Of a stretch of 64,000 nucleotides of DNA, positions 53,888 through 62,821 are shown one piece after another. A program made the translations under genes and the position numbers. Location of the stretch: positions 1 through 64,000 of the forward strand of contig NZ_FNHQ01000014.1 of NCBI RefSeq assembly GCF_900103535.1. The letters run 5' to 3'. The number at the start of each line of letters is the position of its first letter. Within the stretch, counting starts at the first letter, position 1. Source of the stretch: Megasphaera paucivorans. Its GTDB lineage: Bacteria; Bacillota; Negativicutes; Veillonellales; Megasphaeraceae. Under the pieces are notes generated by a model that ran no database searches, had not been told where the DNA came from, and worked only from the letters and a program-made list of their open reading frames with translations.

Positions 53888-54523
53888 TTAGTCGTCGCTA
53901 TCCAGATAACTGTATAATGTGTATTTAGAAATACCGAAATATTTAGAAATTTTATCGCCTGCTTTGGTGATAAGTAAGGCTCCCCGGGTGTTTAAAAATT
54001 TAATTGCTTCAATTTTATCTTCTCTAGTCATACAAGCTGCCGGTTTTCCGGATTTTTGGACGGATTCTTCGATTAAGCGGGTAAGCAAATCATTTACATG
54101 AAGTGGTGTATGGGACAGATTGTTTTCGGAACAGGGAACAGAAGTAAGTGGATTTAATGCATTTTTTATCAGCATGAGACTGGTAATATCATAATGGATA
54201 GAAAAGCTGCCAATTATTTTTTTTTTAGCATCCCGCAAATAAACCGTTGTAGATTTCAATATGCGGCCATCGGTTCGTTTTGTTATGTAACTGGCATATT
54301 CTTTCGGCTTGTTTTGATCTTCACAAAATACATCGCCCATAGTGTTAGAAGAGTCATCATTTGTTTGATGGGAAATAATCTGACCATTTTTATTATCAAT
54401 AACAGACGCGTTCATGCAAGTATCATTTACGTCGTGAATAACGACTTCACAATTTGTACCGAATTGCATGGTAATACCTTTAGCGACGGGTTCTAGAAGG
54501 GTAAGCAGTGTTTGATCCAGCAT
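53888..54523 (-). CDS. YheO/DauR-like PAS and helix-turn-helix regulator
   Basis: 211 residues. The N-terminal part is a YheO-like PAS domain ('GTNCEVVIHDVND', 'SYITKRTDGRILKSTTVYLRDAKKKIIGSFSIHYDIT'), the C-terminal part a short HTH ('KIEAIKFLNTRGALLITKAGDKISKYFGISKYTLYSYL'). This matches the DauR/YheO regulator group. DauR controls D-arginine catabolism in Pseudomonas; ligands elsewhere vary. A GTG at 54535 opens the frame, but GAGGTGG is well placed only for the ATG at 54523. It is divergent from the Moco operon, though 380 bases away. Confidence 0.85.
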   Translation of the reverse strand: MLDQTLLTLLEPVAKGITMQFGTNCEVVIHDVNDTCMNASVIDNKNGQIISHQTNDDSSNTMGDVFCEDQNKPKEYASYITKRTDGRILKSTTVYLRDAKKKIIGSFSIHYDITSLMLIKNALNPLTSVPCSENNLSHTPLHVNDLLTRLIEESVQKSGKPAACMTREDKIEAIKFLNTRGALLITKAGDKISKYFGISKYTLYSYLDSDD

Positions 54524-54535
54524 TGCATTTTCCAC

Positions 54536-54902
54536 CTCGGTTTTCTTTTATAAAATAACGAAATTTTTGATTTGATTTCAATATAACATACTCTTTTTGA
54601 TAAATCAAAAAAAATTTAAGTTATATTTGAGTAATATAATGAAAAATTGCAGACGTTTCTTAATATAATTAATAATAAAAATGCATTATTGTAATATCTA
54701 TATTACCAAAAATGCATACTATGATGTTTTTGAATTTATCATATTTATTTTTAAAAACCGTATGATACAATGAAGAAAATGTCAGATTGTAGTATATGTT
54801 ACCGTGATGTATCAAAAGAAATTCCTTTTGATACATCACGAATAATATACCAAAACAACAGCGAGTTATAAAAAAATACAACTCGATTGGTGGGGATTAT
54901 AT
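54536..54902. other. Leader region of the molybdenum-cofactor operon
   Basis: 367 bases, very AT-rich in the first 240. A possible -10 TACAAT stands at about 54766. Then come a 16-bp palindrome (54803-54840) and a smaller hairpin CGAGTT/AACTCG (54862-54867/54880-54885) just before the ribosome site GGTGGGG. I do not recognise the published Moco riboswitch consensus here. Confidence 0.5.
54803..54840. repeat. Perfect 16-bp inverted repeat before the mocA-modE gene
   Basis: CGTGATGTATCAAAAG (54803-54818) and its exact reverse complement (54825-54840) around a 6-base centre AAATTC. No T run follows, so it is not a terminator. It may be a DNA-binding site, possibly for the ModE-type domain encoded by the next gene, or an RNA hairpin in the leader. 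Confidence 0.75.
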
Positions 54903-55826
54903 ATGAGAACAGGTGCAGTCATTGCAGCAGCGGGAATGTCATCGCGAATGGGAGATTTTAAGCCTTTGATGAGTATGGGGGCCATGTCTATTATTGGCAG
55001 AGTGATTGTGAATTTTCAGCAAGCTGAAGTTTTTCCCATCGTTGTTGTAACCGGATTTCATGCTGAATTATTGGAAAAGCATATAGCTAAAATGGGTGTT
55101 ATTTGTGTACGTAATCCCAATTATGAGCATACCGAAATGTTTGACTCTGCTTTACTGGGCTTTTCCTTTATCCGAAACTTGTGTGATCGTGTTTTTTTTA
55201 CACCGGCTGATATCCCTTTATTTACATATGACACGGTACGGCAATTGCTTGACACCGTATCGGATGTGACCAAACCTGTATATTTTAATCGGGAGGGGCA
55301 TCCTGTTTTGTTATCCGGTGCACTTGTCGACAAAATTATAAAATACAAGGGAAACGGTGGGTTAAAAACGGCGATTGATCTTTATGCCGAAGATATTAAG
55401 CTTATTGCCGTGGAGGATGAAGGAATTTTGCTTGATGCAGATACCAAGGAAGAATATAAGGATTTGCTGGAACGTAATAATAAACTTCTTTTTAGGCCGG
55501 CAGTGGATGTATCTCTTATGCGTGAAGGCCGTCTTTTTGATAAAAATGCAGCATTGCTGCTTCACATGGTTGCATATTCAGGAACTGTCAAAGTGGCTAG
55601 TGAAAAAATCGGCATTTCTTATAGCAAAGCATGGAAGATGTTGGCAGCATTGGAAGAGCGGCTCGGATTTCCTCTTTTAAAACGACAGCATGGAGGAGAA
55701 GCCGGCGGAATGAGTATTCTTACAGAAGATGGCAGAAAACTTTTATTTTGTTATGAACAATATGCAAAGGCAGTTAAAAAATATGCGGAAGATACATTTG
55801 ACGATTATTTTAATTGGGAGCCCTGA
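54903..55826 (+). CDS. MocA-like nucleotidyltransferase fused to a ModE-type DNA-binding domain
   Basis: 307 residues. The first about 190 are a MobA/MocA-type NTP transferase: 'AVIAAAGMSSRMGDFKPLM' (nucleotide loop), 'NPNYEHTEMFDSALLGF' and 'VFFTPADIPLFTYDTV'. From about 210 on is a ModE/LysR-like winged helix: 'FDKNAALLLHMVAYSGTVKVASEKIGISYSKAWKMLAALEERLGFPLLKRQHGGEAGG' (in part). MocA adds CMP to molybdopterin for xanthine-dehydrogenase-type enzymes; the ModE domain binds DNA in molybdate control. The fusion suggests an enzyme that also controls its own operon. First gene of a run of ten to xdhC. Confidence 0.87.
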   Translation: MRTGAVIAAAGMSSRMGDFKPLMSMGAMSIIGRVIVNFQQAEVFPIVVVTGFHAELLEKHIAKMGVICVRNPNYEHTEMFDSALLGFSFIRNLCDRVFFTPADIPLFTYDTVRQLLDTVSDVTKPVYFNREGHPVLLSGALVDKIIKYKGNGGLKTAIDLYAEDIKLIAVEDEGILLDADTKEEYKDLLERNNKLLFRPAVDVSLMREGRLFDKNAALLLHMVAYSGTVKVASEKIGISYSKAWKMLAALEERLGFPLLKRQHGGEAGGMSILTEDGRKLLFCYEQYAKAVKKYAEDTFDDYFNWEP

Positions 55827-55828
55827 AG

Positions 55829-56665
55829 ATGAAGACTATCGTGGTACTGGGAGCGGGACAAATAGGAAAGACGACGGCAGCACTAATTAACCATACGCTG
55901 TTTAGGATACTGGCATTTGGAGATAATGCGGTATCGGGACATATATATAATATTCCCATCTTTTCAGTGGAAAAAGCACTGCGGCTTCGTCCTGATATTG
56001 TTGTTATTGCAGTGCGTGATACAGTACGGACAAAAGAGTTAAAACAGCAGATACAAAATCTCGGATTTGTTGGGCAAATAGTTTCTTTATCCGATTTTAT
56101 AGATGTCATGGATATGCGCAGCGCGGTACTTTTTCGTGCAGCAGAACGGATTTGTAATGTGGAAGGTTCCATTGCTGAATTAGGCGTGTATAAAGGAGCG
56201 TTTGCGGCTATGTTAAATGAACTTTTTCCAGATAGAAAATTGTATTTATTTGATACGTTTTCCGGATTTGACGACCGCGATATTAGAACAGAAGCAGAAT
56301 GCGGCTTTTCTCAAGCCGATATGCATGATTTTTCTGATACAAACGCGGCAGAGGTATGGGAACGGCTTCCTCATAAAGATAATGCAAAGATTTTTCAGGG
56401 ATACTTTCCGTCAACGTGTAAAAACATACAGGACGTATTTGCACTGGTCAGTCTGGATGCAGATTTATATGAACCGACATTGGCGGCTCTTGAGTGGTTT
56501 TTGCCGCGCATGGCGGCAGGTGGAATTTTGATTATTCATGATTGGGATTCAAATCGCTTTAAAGGAATACGAAAAGCAGTTGCTGATTATGAGAAAAAGC
56601 ATGGCCGTTTAGCACTTGTTCCCTTAGGAGATTTCCATGGTACCGCTATTGTGGTAAAGGAGTAA
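55829..56665 (+). CDS. TylF/MycF-type methyltransferase with N-terminal Rossmann-like domain
   Basis: 278 residues. The first about 95 look like a nucleotide-binding fold ('IVVLGAGQIGKTTAALI', 'RPDIVVIAVRD'). The rest is a class I methyltransferase of the TylF/MycF group: 'GSIAELGVYKGAFAAMLNELFPDRKLYLFDTFSGFD' (in part; SAM site), 'KIFQGYFPSTC', 'VSLDADLYEPTLAALEWFLPRM', 'GGILIIHDWD' and 'VPLGDFHGTAIV'. Such proteins methylate sugars or are found in glycan loci. Here it sits 2 bases after the mocA fusion inside the Moco operon, which is unusual. GGGAG at 55816-55820 sets the ATG at 55829. Confidence 0.82.
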   Translation: MKTIVVLGAGQIGKTTAALINHTLFRILAFGDNAVSGHIYNIPIFSVEKALRLRPDIVVIAVRDTVRTKELKQQIQNLGFVGQIVSLSDFIDVMDMRSAVLFRAAERICNVEGSIAELGVYKGAFAAMLNELFPDRKLYLFDTFSGFDDRDIRTEAECGFSQADMHDFSDTNAAEVWERLPHKDNAKIFQGYFPSTCKNIQDVFALVSLDADLYEPTLAALEWFLPRMAAGGILIIHDWDSNRFKGIRKAVADYEKKHGRLALVPLGDFHGTAIVVKE

Positions 56666-56667
56666 TT

Positions 56668-57750
56668 ATGGGGCAATATGTTTTTTTGATCAGGCATGGA
56701 AAACCGTTTTTTCCTGATAACAAAACTTTTTGTATCGGAAGTCGGACGGATGTTCCTCTTTGTGATGAGGGAATAAAACAAGCCAAAGCATGGATTCCAT
56801 ATTTTGAGTTCATTGAAAGTATTTACTGCAGTCCGTTATTGCGCAGTAAAAAAACAGCAGAAATTATTGCGTCTGAACGGATTCCTGTCCAAGAAATGGC
56901 GGCGCTAAGAGAAATTAATGTAGGCTCATGGGAAGGAAAAAGCTTTCAGGAAATTCGGCAGCAATACCCTGATTTATATCAAAAAAGGGGGGAGGATTGG
57001 GCTGTTGTTCCACTGGGTGCGGAAACATTGGAGCAGGCTGCCGATAGGATGCAGCAGGTTGTTTTAAGAATTTTAAAAAAAACGGCACACAATGCTGTTG
57101 TAGTGACACATGAAGGAAGTATTCGAGCTTTGATGTACCGGCTTATGAAACTGAATCCTAAAATTGATGCCATGTTTCGTCAACCCTATGGCAGTGTTAC
57201 TGTCCTTAATTATACGGAGAATGAACTTATTGTCACAGCCGTTGGCAAAATGCCTGATGATGGTCCTTCAATAAAAGAGATTCATGAATTATGGGATGAT
57301 TGCGGCACTCCGATAAACGTGCGAGAACACTGTCTTGCTGTATGGGATGAATGCCGGCGCATTAGTAATTATCTGCTTGATGGAAAGGGGGCTGTTTCTC
57401 AAAAGGTACTGCATGCTGCCGCACTTCTTCATGATCTGTGCCGATCTTCAGGACGTGCACATCCACAAATGGCAGCGACTATCTTACGAGAACGAGGATA
57501 CATGAAAATTGCTCAAGCCATAGAACAGCATCATTGCATAAGGGAAATAACGGGGGGGATTGATGAAGCCGGCATTCTGTATTTGGCCGATAAACGAGTA
57601 TGCGGTAATAAAAAAGTTACATTGGAAGAACGGTTTGCTTCAAGCTGGAGCAAGTGCCTCACGGCAGAAGCCAAAATAAGGCATCAGGAACAATATAATG
57701 CGGCAATCCGCATTCAAAGAATGATAGAACAAGGGGAGGGAAAACCATGA
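56668..57750 (+). CDS. Histidine phosphatase domain fused to HD domain
   Basis: 360 residues. The N-terminal part (about 1-190) is a phosphoglycerate-mutase-like histidine phosphatase: 'FLIRHGKPFFPD' (catalytic RHG, residues 9-11), 'YCSPLLRSKKTAEII', 'REINVGSWEGKSFQEI' and the second His in 'AVVVTHEGSIRALMY'. The C-terminal part (about 215-355) is an HD domain: 'VREHCLAVWDECRRI', 'AALLHDLCRSSGRAHP' and 'IEQHHCIREI'. The pairing recurs in molybdenum-hydroxylase gene clusters; its substrate is unknown. It lies 2 bases after the methyltransferase gene and overlaps the next gene by 4 bases. Confidence 0.85.
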   Translation: MGQYVFLIRHGKPFFPDNKTFCIGSRTDVPLCDEGIKQAKAWIPYFEFIESIYCSPLLRSKKTAEIIASERIPVQEMAALREINVGSWEGKSFQEIRQQYPDLYQKRGEDWAVVPLGAETLEQAADRMQQVVLRILKKTAHNAVVVTHEGSIRALMYRLMKLNPKIDAMFRQPYGSVTVLNYTENELIVTAVGKMPDDGPSIKEIHELWDDCGTPINVREHCLAVWDECRRISNYLLDGKGAVSQKVLHAAALLHDLCRSSGRAHPQMAATILRERGYMKIAQAIEQHHCIREITGGIDEAGILYLADKRVCGNKKVTLEERFASSWSKCLTAEAKIRHQEQYNAAIRIQRMIEQGEGKP

Positions 57751-58766
57751 AGCAAATCCATACAGAAGAGGCAGTAGGACAAGTTCTTTGTCATGATATT
57801 ACACAAATTATCCGAGGCGTTACCAAAGCCCCGGTTTTTCGTAAAGGACATATTATACAAAAAGAAGATATCCCTATTTTGCTTTCTGTCGGTAAAGATC
57901 ATGTGTATATTTGGGAAAACAATGAAAAGATGCTGCATGAAAATGAAGCAGCCATGATTTTACGTGATATTTGTACGGGAGATAATATAGACACGGGAGA
58001 ACCTAAAGAAGGAAAAATTGAACTTATTGCAATGTGTGATGGGGTATTTACTGTTGAAAAAGATCGAGTCATGGCAGTGAACTCCTTGGGGGAAATGATA
58101 ATTGCTTCGCGGCATGGTGGTTTTGCTGTTCAAAAGGGAGATATATTGGCAGGGACGCGTATTATTCCTTTAGTTATTGAAAAGGAAAAAATGGAAATGG
58201 CGAGACAGGCTGGCGGAATGAAACCGCTGTTTAATGTTATTCCTTTTAAACAAAAAAAATTTGGAGTTGTTACTACGGGAAATGAAATTTTTCATGGCAG
58301 GATCAAAGATACATTTACGCCAGTTATTCAAGAAAAATTAATGGAATACGGAGCGGTAATGGAAATACATACTATTGTTGATGATGATCATAACAAGATT
58401 ACCATTGCTATTCAGAAAATGCTTGCCGATGGAGCGGATATGGTATTTTGCACGGGAGGAATGAGTGTCGATCCTGATGATCAGACCCCGCTTGCAATTA
58501 GAAACAGTGGGGCTCAGATTATTTCTTATGGAGCTCCGGTACTTCCGGGTGCGATGTTTCTTTTGGCTTATAGTGCTGACGGACGGCCTGTAGTGGGATT
58601 ACCTGGCTGTGTCATGTATGCTAAACGAACCATTTTTGATTTAGTGCTGCCGGCGTTGATGGCGGATGTTTCTATTACGGCCGCACAGCTTGCGGCGCTT
58701 GGTGAAGGTGGGTTGTGTTTAAACTGCGAAATTTGTACTTTTCCCAATTGCGGATTTGGAAAGTAG
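57747..58766 (+). CDS. MoeA-like molybdopterin-binding protein with cysteine tail
   Basis: 339 residues with a MogA/MoeA-type molybdopterin-binding core: 'KFGVVTTGNEIFHGRIKDTFTPVI' (about 170), 'MLADGADMVFCTGGMSVDPDDQTP' (about 225-245) and 'PVVGLPGCVMYAKRTIFD' (about 280). The classical C-terminal MoeA domain IV is absent. In its place the protein ends with four cysteines at about 324, 327, 330 and 335 (C-x2-C-x2-C-x4-C), a possible metal or cluster site. It differs from housekeeping MoeA and probably serves the molybdenum hydroxylase pathway. Overlaps the previous gene by 4 bases. Confidence 0.85.
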   Translation: MKQIHTEEAVGQVLCHDITQIIRGVTKAPVFRKGHIIQKEDIPILLSVGKDHVYIWENNEKMLHENEAAMILRDICTGDNIDTGEPKEGKIELIAMCDGVFTVEKDRVMAVNSLGEMIIASRHGGFAVQKGDILAGTRIIPLVIEKEKMEMARQAGGMKPLFNVIPFKQKKFGVVTTGNEIFHGRIKDTFTPVIQEKLMEYGAVMEIHTIVDDDHNKITIAIQKMLADGADMVFCTGGMSVDPDDQTPLAIRNSGAQIISYGAPVLPGAMFLLAYSADGRPVVGLPGCVMYAKRTIFDLVLPALMADVSITAAQLAALGEGGLCLNCEICTFPNCGFGK

Positions 58767-58775
58767 GCGGGCGCT

Positions 58776-59270
58776 ATGACGGAATTTACACATTTTGATG
58801 CCAATGGCAATGCAGTCATGGTTGATATAAGCAATAAAAAAAGCACATCCCGCATTGCGGTTGCTGTAGGCCGGATACGTATGGATAGCGTATGTTTTAC
58901 AGCTGTTTGTGAGGGAGCTGTAAAAAAAGGAGATGTTTTGAGTGTCGCTCAAATAGGTGGCATCATGGGTGTTAAACGGACAAGTGAGCTGATTCCTCTT
59001 TGCCATGTATTGAATCTTACAACGTGCAGTGTTACATTTTCTCTTTGTCCGGAAACGAGTGAGATTGAGGCGCGGTGCACGGTAAAATGTGAAGGAATGA
59101 CCGGAGTGGAAATGGAAGCTCTCACGGGTGTCTCTGTTGCTTTACTTACTATATATGATATGTGTAAAGCCGTAGATAAGCGTATGGAAATCAGCGGAAT
59201 TCATTTAGTTGAAAAAATTGGCGGTAAAAGCGGTCATTTTCTGTATACGGAAAAGGACGTGATGAAATGA
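58776..59270 (+). CDS. moaC: Cyclic pyranopterin monophosphate synthase MoaC
   Basis: A 164-residue enzyme that, after MoaA, turns the GTP-derived 3',8-cyclo intermediate into cPMP. Clear blocks are '[15 protein letters not shown]', '[24 protein letters not shown]', '[29 protein letters not shown]' (in part) and 'KIGGKSGHF'. It overlaps moaA by 4 bases (ATGA). The presence of moaC and moaA shows that the operon covers synthesis of the cofactor from GTP. Confidence 0.96.
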   Translation: MTEFTHFDANGNAVMVDISNKKSTSRIAVAVGRIRMDSVCFTAVCEGAVKKGDVLSVAQIGGIMGVKRTSELIPLCHVLNLTTCSVTFSLCPETSEIEARCTVKCEGMTGVEMEALTGVSVALLTIYDMCKAVDKRMEISGIHLVEKIGGKSGHFLYTEKDVMK

Positions 59271-60244
59271 AGGATCCATGGGGGCGGGTAATTAATTATT
59301 TGCGAATTTCTGTTACGGATCGATGCAATATGAGATGCCGTTACTGTATGCCGATGGCCGTACCTGATATTTGTCATGAGGAAATTTTGACATATGAAGA
59401 ATTTCTTAGCGTTTGTCGTGTTGCTGTATCTTTAGGGATCGACCGGTTTAAAATAACAGGCGGAGAACCGCTGGTGCGTAAAGGGATTGTACCATTTATT
59501 GCGACGTTAAAAGCTATGCCAGGTGTTAACAATGTTACGTTGACTACCAATGGTATATATTTAAAACAGATATTGCCGGATCTGGAGGCAGTGGGCATAG
59601 ATGGAGTGAATATTAGCTTGGATACCATGGAAGCGGGCCAGTTTCAAGATATTACAGGCGTAGATGGATTGTATCAGGTGAAGGACGCGATTGCAGCATG
59701 TGCTGCCTCCCGCATCCATACAAAAATCAATACCGTTCTTATGGAAGAAAATAAAGATCAAATATCTGCATTAGCCGAAATTGCCGCATATTATCCGGTT
59801 GACGTCCGATTTATTGAGGTAATGCCCATTGGTGTTGGACGTAATTATGCGGGTCCGGCTGAACATGATATGCTTCAATGCCTAATGCGTCAGTACCCTG
59901 ATTTACATCGTATAAATGAAAAACGCGGCAACGGCCCCGCCGTGTATTTTAAAAGCCGGTTATTGAATGGTCGCATTGGTTTTATTGCAGCCAACACACA
60001 TCGTTTTTGTATAGATTGCAATCGCATGCGGCTGACAAGTACCGGACAGTTAAAGCCCTGTTTATGTTATGATACGGCAGTTGAGTTAAAACCCTTGCTG
60101 CGGGCGGGAACAGATTTTCTTGATTTGGAAGAAATGTTGGTTCGCATGTTTACTATGGCAGTCAGTATAAAGCCGAAGGAACATTGCTTTACAGAAAAAA
60201 ATAAAATTACAGAGTATAAAACAATGAACCGGATAGGAGGATAA
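59267..60244 (+). CDS. moaA: GTP 3',8-cyclase MoaA
   Basis: A 325-residue radical SAM enzyme, first step of Moco synthesis. The N-terminal cluster motif is '[13 protein letters not shown]' (C-x3-C-x2-C), '[13 protein letters not shown]' follows; the C-terminal second cluster is in '[23 protein letters not shown]'. The conserved Gly-Gly C terminus is present (MNRIGG). Length normal. The next gene begins 2 bases after the stop. Confidence 0.96.
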   Translation: MKDPWGRVINYLRISVTDRCNMRCRYCMPMAVPDICHEEILTYEEFLSVCRVAVSLGIDRFKITGGEPLVRKGIVPFIATLKAMPGVNNVTLTTNGIYLKQILPDLEAVGIDGVNISLDTMEAGQFQDITGVDGLYQVKDAIAACAASRIHTKINTVLMEENKDQISALAEIAAYYPVDVRFIEVMPIGVGRNYAGPAEHDMLQCLMRQYPDLHRINEKRGNGPAVYFKSRLLNGRIGFIAANTHRFCIDCNRMRLTSTGQLKPCLCYDTAVELKPLLRAGTDFLDLEEMLVRMFTMAVSIKPKEHCFTEKNKITEYKTMNRIGG

Positions 60245-60245
60245 C

Positions 60246-61184
60246 ATGGGAGAAATAGCAGCGATTTGTATTAGTACTGTACGAGGTGTTCAAAAAGTAT
60301 CTGTTAATGAAGCGGAACTGATTCAGGAATGGGGAATTAAGGATGACGCACATGCGGGGCATTGGCATAGGCAGGTTAGTTTGTTATCTATAGAAAAAAT
60401 AAAAGATTTTCGTGAAAAAGTGGGACATGTTGCTTTTGGAGCTTTCGGAGAAAATCTGGTTGTACAAGGATTTGATTTATCGAAACTTCCTGTCGGAACC
60501 TTGCTTCAATGCGGGAATAATGTATTGCTGGAAATAACTCAGATCGGTAAAGAGTGTCATGATCACTGTGCCATATATAAATCTGTAGGTGACTGTATCA
60601 TGCCGCGGGAAGGTATTTTTGCCCGTGTTCTAAAAGGCGGTATAGTTCGTATCGGAGATTGTTTAGAGATAGTAGCACGTACAGTAAAAAGACCCTATCA
60701 AGCCGCGGTTATTACTCTTTCCGATAAAGGAAGCCGCGGTGAACGAGAGGATGTGAGCGGACCTCTTATATCGGAACGGTTACAACGAGCCGGATATGAA
60801 GTGGTAGAGAAAATTTTAATTGCTGATGATGCTGCTGTATTGCGGCATCAATTATGCCGGTTAGCGGATCAGCGGCAATTAGATCTAGTGGCAACAACAG
60901 GAGGAACGGGCTTTGCGCCGCGTGACATTACTCCTGAAGCTACATTGGCAGTTGCTACTAAAAATGTTCCGGGAATTGCAGAGGCAATGCGGTCCTATTC
61001 TTTGCATATTACACCACGGGCTATGTTGTCACGGGCAGTGAGTGTCATTCGTCATAAAACGTTGATTATTAATTTTCCGGGAAGTCCCGCGGCTTGTGAA
61101 GAATGCCTGGATTGTATCCTTGATACGCTGCCGCACGGATTAGCTGTTTTGCGCGGCGAAGTCACCGAGTGTGCACGTCGCTGA
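60246..61184 (+). CDS. MOSC domain fused to MogA-type molybdopterin adenylyltransferase
   Basis: 312 residues. The N-terminal MOSC domain (about 1-140) shows 'DDAHAGHWHRQVSLLS', 'GAFGENLVVQG' and the conserved Cys in 'IGKECHDHCAIY'. The C-terminal MogA/MoaB domain (about 155-310) shows 'AAVITLSDKGSRGEREDVSGP', 'DLVATTGGTGFAPRDITPEAT' and 'LIINFPGSPAACEECLD'. The MogA part adenylylates molybdopterin; the MOSC part is a sulfur-carrier fold and may take part in cofactor sulfuration for hydroxylase enzymes. It is placed between moaA and the molybdate transporter genes. Confidence 0.92.
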   Translation: MGEIAAICISTVRGVQKVSVNEAELIQEWGIKDDAHAGHWHRQVSLLSIEKIKDFREKVGHVAFGAFGENLVVQGFDLSKLPVGTLLQCGNNVLLEITQIGKECHDHCAIYKSVGDCIMPREGIFARVLKGGIVRIGDCLEIVARTVKRPYQAAVITLSDKGSRGEREDVSGPLISERLQRAGYEVVEKILIADDAAVLRHQLCRLADQRQLDLVATTGGTGFAPRDITPEATLAVATKNVPGIAEAMRSYSLHITPRAMLSRAVSVIRHKTLIINFPGSPAACEECLDCILDTLPHGLAVLRGEVTECARR

Positions 61185-61219
61185 TGCGAAATATTTTAAC
61201 ATTAGAAGAGGTGAAAAAA

Positions 61220-62071
61220 ATGCAATTAAAAAAATATGTTGGGTTGAGTATACTTGCTTGCTTGTTGTTTAATGTCATAGGATGTGGCGTGTCTAACAAT
61301 AAAGACACGAAGGCCTCGGCAAATGCGGATAAAAAAATTCATTTGACAGTATTTGCTGCTGCCAGTATGACGGAAACAATGAATACGATTGCTGAAAACT
61401 ATCAAAAATCTCATCCCAATGTTGAAATTACTTATAATTTTGACTCATCAGGAACATTAAAAACACAAATTCAAAATGGAGCAGCCTGTGATTTGTTTAT
61501 TTCTGCGGCACCTAAACAAATGAATCAACTGGATGCCTCTAAAGGGGAGGCAGAAAATCCACAAAAATTGGATTATGTTTTGCAGGGAACGCGGTTCAAT
61601 TTACTGGAAAATAAAGTGGCCCTTGTTGCACCGGAGGATAATCCTAAACATATTAAAGATTTTGAAGATATGGCTGAAAAATTAAAAAATGGATCTATTC
61701 GTCTCGTCATGGGAAACAGTGATGTCCCTGTGGGGCAATATACTCAGAAAATTTTAGCTTTTTATAAACTGGATGAAACCGCATTGGCAGAGGCCGGACA
61801 TATTTCCTATGGCTCTAATGTTAAAGAAGTAACTACACAAGTCAAGGAAGGTAGTGCGGACTGTGGGATTATTTACAGTACAGATGCATTTAGTGCAGGA
61901 CTAACACCTCTCGGACTTGCTGCACAATCCATGTGCGGGCAGGTTATTTATCCGGCCGCTGTCATGAAAAACAGTAAAAATCAGGAAGCAGCGACAGAAT
62001 TTTTGAAATATTTGCAAAGCGAAGAAGCTATGAAGGTTTTTGAAGGTGTTGGTTTTAGTAAAATCATCTGA
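61220..62071 (+). CDS. modA: Molybdate-binding lipoprotein ModA
   Basis: A 283-residue lipoprotein (Cys22 in 'FNVIGCG') with the ModA pattern 'LTVFAAASMTETMNTIAENY', 'NFDSSGTLKTQIQNGAACDLFISA' (in part), 'GNSDVPVGQYTQKIL' and 'ADCGIIYSTDA'. It binds molybdate or tungstate outside the membrane and delivers it to ModBC. An upstream in-frame start at 61169 overlaps the mogA end, but AGAGGTGA directly before the ATG at 61220 and the signal sequence fix the start. Confidence 0.94.
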   Translation: MQLKKYVGLSILACLLFNVIGCGVSNNKDTKASANADKKIHLTVFAAASMTETMNTIAENYQKSHPNVEITYNFDSSGTLKTQIQNGAACDLFISAAPKQMNQLDASKGEAENPQKLDYVLQGTRFNLLENKVALVAPEDNPKHIKDFEDMAEKLKNGSIRLVMGNSDVPVGQYTQKILAFYKLDETALAEAGHISYGSNVKEVTTQVKEGSADCGIIYSTDAFSAGLTPLGLAAQSMCGQVIYPAAVMKNSKNQEAATEFLKYLQSEEAMKVFEGVGFSKII

Positions 62072-62149
62072 AAAATGTAAAATGAAATAAGAGAAAGACT
62101 TTCCGCAAGAAAAAAGTTTTTCGTTTATTTTGTATAAGGACTGATAATT

Positions 62150-62821
62150 ATGGATTGGTACCCACTTTGGAATAGCTTACGTATTGCAGCAATTTCTTGT
62201 GTTATTGTATTTTTCAGTGGCATCGGTATGGCATACTATGTAGCTAAACTGCCGAGAATATGGAAAGGAATTCTGGATGTTGTTTTAACGCTGCCTCTGG
62301 TTTTGCCGCCTACCGTGTGCGGCTGGCTGTTATTACTTGTTTTTGGCTTGAAACATCCTGTTGGAATTTTCTTACAAAGTATAGGAGTGCAGTTTGTCAT
62401 GACTTGGTATGGAGGAATCATTGCCTCCGCGGTTGTTGCATTCCCGCTGATGTATCGTACGGCACGCGGAGCTTTTGAAAGTTTTGATGAAACGCTTGCT
62501 TGGAGTGGAAGAACATTAGGACTCTCTGGTACATATATATTCTGGCATATCCGGATGCCTTATTGTAAACAAGGAATTATTGCGGGGACTGTATTGGCTT
62601 TTGCCAGAGCACTTGGTGAATATGGAGCGACCAGCATGCTTATTGGCTATATTCCCAAAAATACTGCAACTATTTCTACAACAGTCTATCAATTATGGAG
62701 AACCAATGATGAATATAGTGCTTTTGTATGGGTGTTGGTCAATATCGCCATTAGCGCGGTAGTATTACTGACCGTTAATATGTTGGAAAAACGCGGACAA
62801 GGAAGGCGGGCCTGTTCATGA
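62150..62821 (+). CDS. modB: Molybdate ABC transporter permease ModB
   Basis: A 223-residue permease with about five helices. 'LPLVLPPTVCGWLLLLVFG' is the typical ModB loop region and 'FARALGEYGATSMLIGYIPKNT' the EAA-type coupling motif (about 150). The 78-base gap after modA holds a weak hairpin (GAAAGACTTT/AAAGTTTTTC at about 62093-62125) that could lower read-through. Overlaps modC by 4 bases. Confidence 0.94.
   Translation: MDWYPLWNSLRIAAISCVIVFFSGIGMAYYVAKLPRIWKGILDVVLTLPLVLPPTVCGWLLLLVFGLKHPVGIFLQSIGVQFVMTWYGGIIASAVVAFPLMYRTARGAFESFDETLAWSGRTLGLSGTYIFWHIRMPYCKQGIIAGTVLAFARALGEYGATSMLIGYIPKNTATISTTVYQLWRTNDEYSAFVWVLVNIAISAVVLLTVNMLEKRGQGRRACS

Noticed and set aside
54803-54902. Moco (molybdenum cofactor) riboswitch in the mocA leader
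   Set aside because: Only two simple hairpins are seen; the multi-stem consensus is not recognisable.
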